From positions 62,001 through 126,000 of the forward strand of contig NZ_CP034909.1 of NCBI RefSeq assembly GCF_008932245.1: a DNA stretch of 64,000 bases, in the 5' to 3' direction. The stretch comes from Sinorhizobium alkalisoli (GTDB taxonomy: Bacteria; Pseudomonadota; Alphaproteobacteria; Rhizobiales; Rhizobiaceae). Position numbers and translations under genes: made by a program. This document shows positions 63,127 to 64,000 of the stretch, piece after piece; position 1 is the first letter of the stretch, and each line of letters opens with the position of its first letter. Under the pieces are notes generated by a model that did not search any database, was not told where the DNA came from, and was given only the letters and a program-made list of their open reading frames with translations.

Positions 63127-63810
63127 ATGTTGCCGAAGATAGCTGTTGTCGAAGACGAGGAGGCGCTGAGCGTGCTGCTGCGCTACAACCTCGAAGCCGA
63201 GGGCTTCGAGGTCGATACTATTCTTCGCGGCGACGAGGCTGAAATCCGCCTGCAGGAACGTCTGCCCGACCTCTTGATCCTCGACTGGATGTTGCCCGGC
63301 GTTTCCGGCATCGAGCTTTGCCGCAGACTTCGACAAAGACCGGAAACGGAGCGGTTGCCGATCATCATGCTGACGGCGCGCGGCGAGGAAAGCGAGCGCG
63401 TGCGAGGGCTCGCGACCGGCGCCGACGACTATGTCGTCAAGCCGTTTTCGACTCCGGAACTGATGGCGCGGGTCAAGGCGATGTTGAGGCGCGCCAAACC
63501 GGAGGTCCTGTCGACGGTGCTCCGCTGCGGCGACATCGAACTCGACCGCGAGACGCATCGCGTCCATCGCCGCAGCCGTGAGGTTCGGCTCGGGCCGACG
63601 GAGTTCCGGCTGCTGGAGTTTCTGATGTCTTCGCCGGGACGCGTCTTTTCCCGCTCGCAACTGCTTGACGGTGTCTGGGGCCACGACATCTACGTGGACG
63701 AACGCACGGTCGATGTCCATGTCGGCCGCCTGCGCAAGGCGCTGAACCTCTCCAACATGCCCGACGTGATCAGGACGGTGCGCGGCGCCGGCTACTCGCT
63801 CGAGGGGTAA
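63127..63810 (+). CDS. phoB: Phosphate regulon response regulator
   Basis: 227 residues, OmpR/PhoB type. Receiver domain: acidic pair E9/D10 in VVEDEE, phospho-acceptor D53 in LLILDWMLPG, T83 in MLTARG and K105 in VVKPF. The DNA-binding winged helix has GPTEFRLLEFLMSSPGRVFSRSQLLD and DVHVGRLRKAL. It binds Pho boxes such as that at 57415. Last gene of the cluster, followed by a terminator. Confidence 0.97.
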   Translation: MLPKIAVVEDEEALSVLLRYNLEAEGFEVDTILRGDEAEIRLQERLPDLLILDWMLPGVSGIELCRRLRQRPETERLPIIMLTARGEESERVRGLATGADDYVVKPFSTPELMARVKAMLRRAKPEVLSTVLRCGDIELDRETHRVHRRSREVRLGPTEFRLLEFLMSSPGRVFSRSQLLDGVWGHDIYVDERTVDVHVGRLRKALNLSNMPDVIRTVRGAGYSLEG

Positions 63811-63835
63811 GTTCGAAAATCAATGCTGTTTCCAA

Positions 63836-63862
63836 CAAAAAAGGGCCCATGGGCCCTTTTGC
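63836..63862. terminator. Bidirectional rho-independent terminator between phoB and gcrA
   Basis: AAAAGGGCCC / GGGCCCTTTT with a 2-base loop, flanked by A-run and T-run, so it can end transcription from both sides. Confidence 0.9.
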
Positions 63863-63887
63863 GTTGTTGCGCGATCGAGATCGAACG

Positions 63888-64000
63888 TCAGCGGATGCGC
63901 CGGCGTTCCGCCGAAGGCTGGTAGGCAAGCCGCGCATGATAGTTGCAATAGGGCGAGGATTCCGGCGAGTCGTTGCCGCAGAAGTGAAACTCCTCCTTTA
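63888..64000 (-). CDS. gcrA: GcrA cell-cycle regulator, 3' end only
   Basis: The last 37 codons on the minus strand, running off the window: FHFCGNDSPES, then YCNYHARLAYQPSAERRRIR and stop at 63888. The CG...YC.YH.RLAYQP.AERRR pattern is the C-terminus of GcrA, the sigma-70 partner that activates CcrM-methylated promoters in alphaproteobacteria. gcrA next to phoB is the S. meliloti order as I remember it. Confidence 0.85.
   Translation of the reverse strand, partial: KEEFHFCGNDSPESSPYCNYHARLAYQPSAERRRIR

Overview
The window is chromosomal DNA from a GC-rich alphaproteobacterium of the order Rhizobiales, almost certainly a Sinorhizobium/Ensifer species. The gene order frcR-frcBCAK-pyrC-pyrE-frk-pgi-fadD, then ppk2-phoR-pstSCAB-phoU-phoB next to gcrA, is the order I recall for the S. 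meliloti chromosome. RIME-like mosaic repeats sit in several intergenic gaps. About 60 protein genes, two tRNAs and several hairpins and operators can be supported. The window opens inside an RND efflux gene and closes inside gcrA.

Left part (1-18.4 kb). An RND pump operon (permease, adaptor, and a hydrolase-like first gene that has lost its catalytic residues) is divergent from a LysR regulator. Next come a DEAD-box helicase, DUF805-dapD, a LOG-family protein, a HAD nucleotidase, an EamA exporter and an ICL/PEP-mutase-family protein. The housekeeping run rpmH-rnpA-yidC-ysxC-argB follows on the minus strand. It is interrupted between ysxC and argB by a DUF1269 protein and an anti-sigma factor with no sigma gene beside it.

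Middle part (18.4-35.7 kb). A TVP38-type membrane protein, a flavin disulfide reductase and an orphan histidine kinase lead to tRNA-Arg(ACG). Immediately downstream of the tRNA is a small accessory islet (about 22.9-24.3 kb). It holds a HicB-like antitoxin fused to an unrelated domain, a frameshifted HigA-like antitoxin remnant and a short hypothetical gene. Then come ybaK-like, DUF1810, yigZ, the bifunctional putA and a YkgJ protein. The locus clr-cyaD1-fecR-like-sel1 matches the cAMP signalling locus known from S. meliloti symbiosis work, but here the phosphodiesterase gene spdA that I remember beside it is absent.

Right part (35.7-64 kb). The fructose system (FrcR regulator, RbsD/FucU protein, FrcBCA ABC importer, FrcK kinase, Frk, Pgi) surrounds pyrC and pyrE. 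FadD and a distant nitronate-monooxygenase-like gene carry the same inverted-repeat operator at their promoters. A three-gene lipid cluster (49.85-52.07 kb) pairs a CDP-alcohol phosphotransferase homologue with altered metal ligands, a PlsC acyltransferase and a CdsA-like protein. It strongly recalls the uncharacterised ynbA/ynbB genes of E. coli and is the best candidate here for an undescribed pathway. The window ends with polyphosphate kinase 2 and the complete phosphate regulon core, with a clear Pho box before pstS and an intact pstC.
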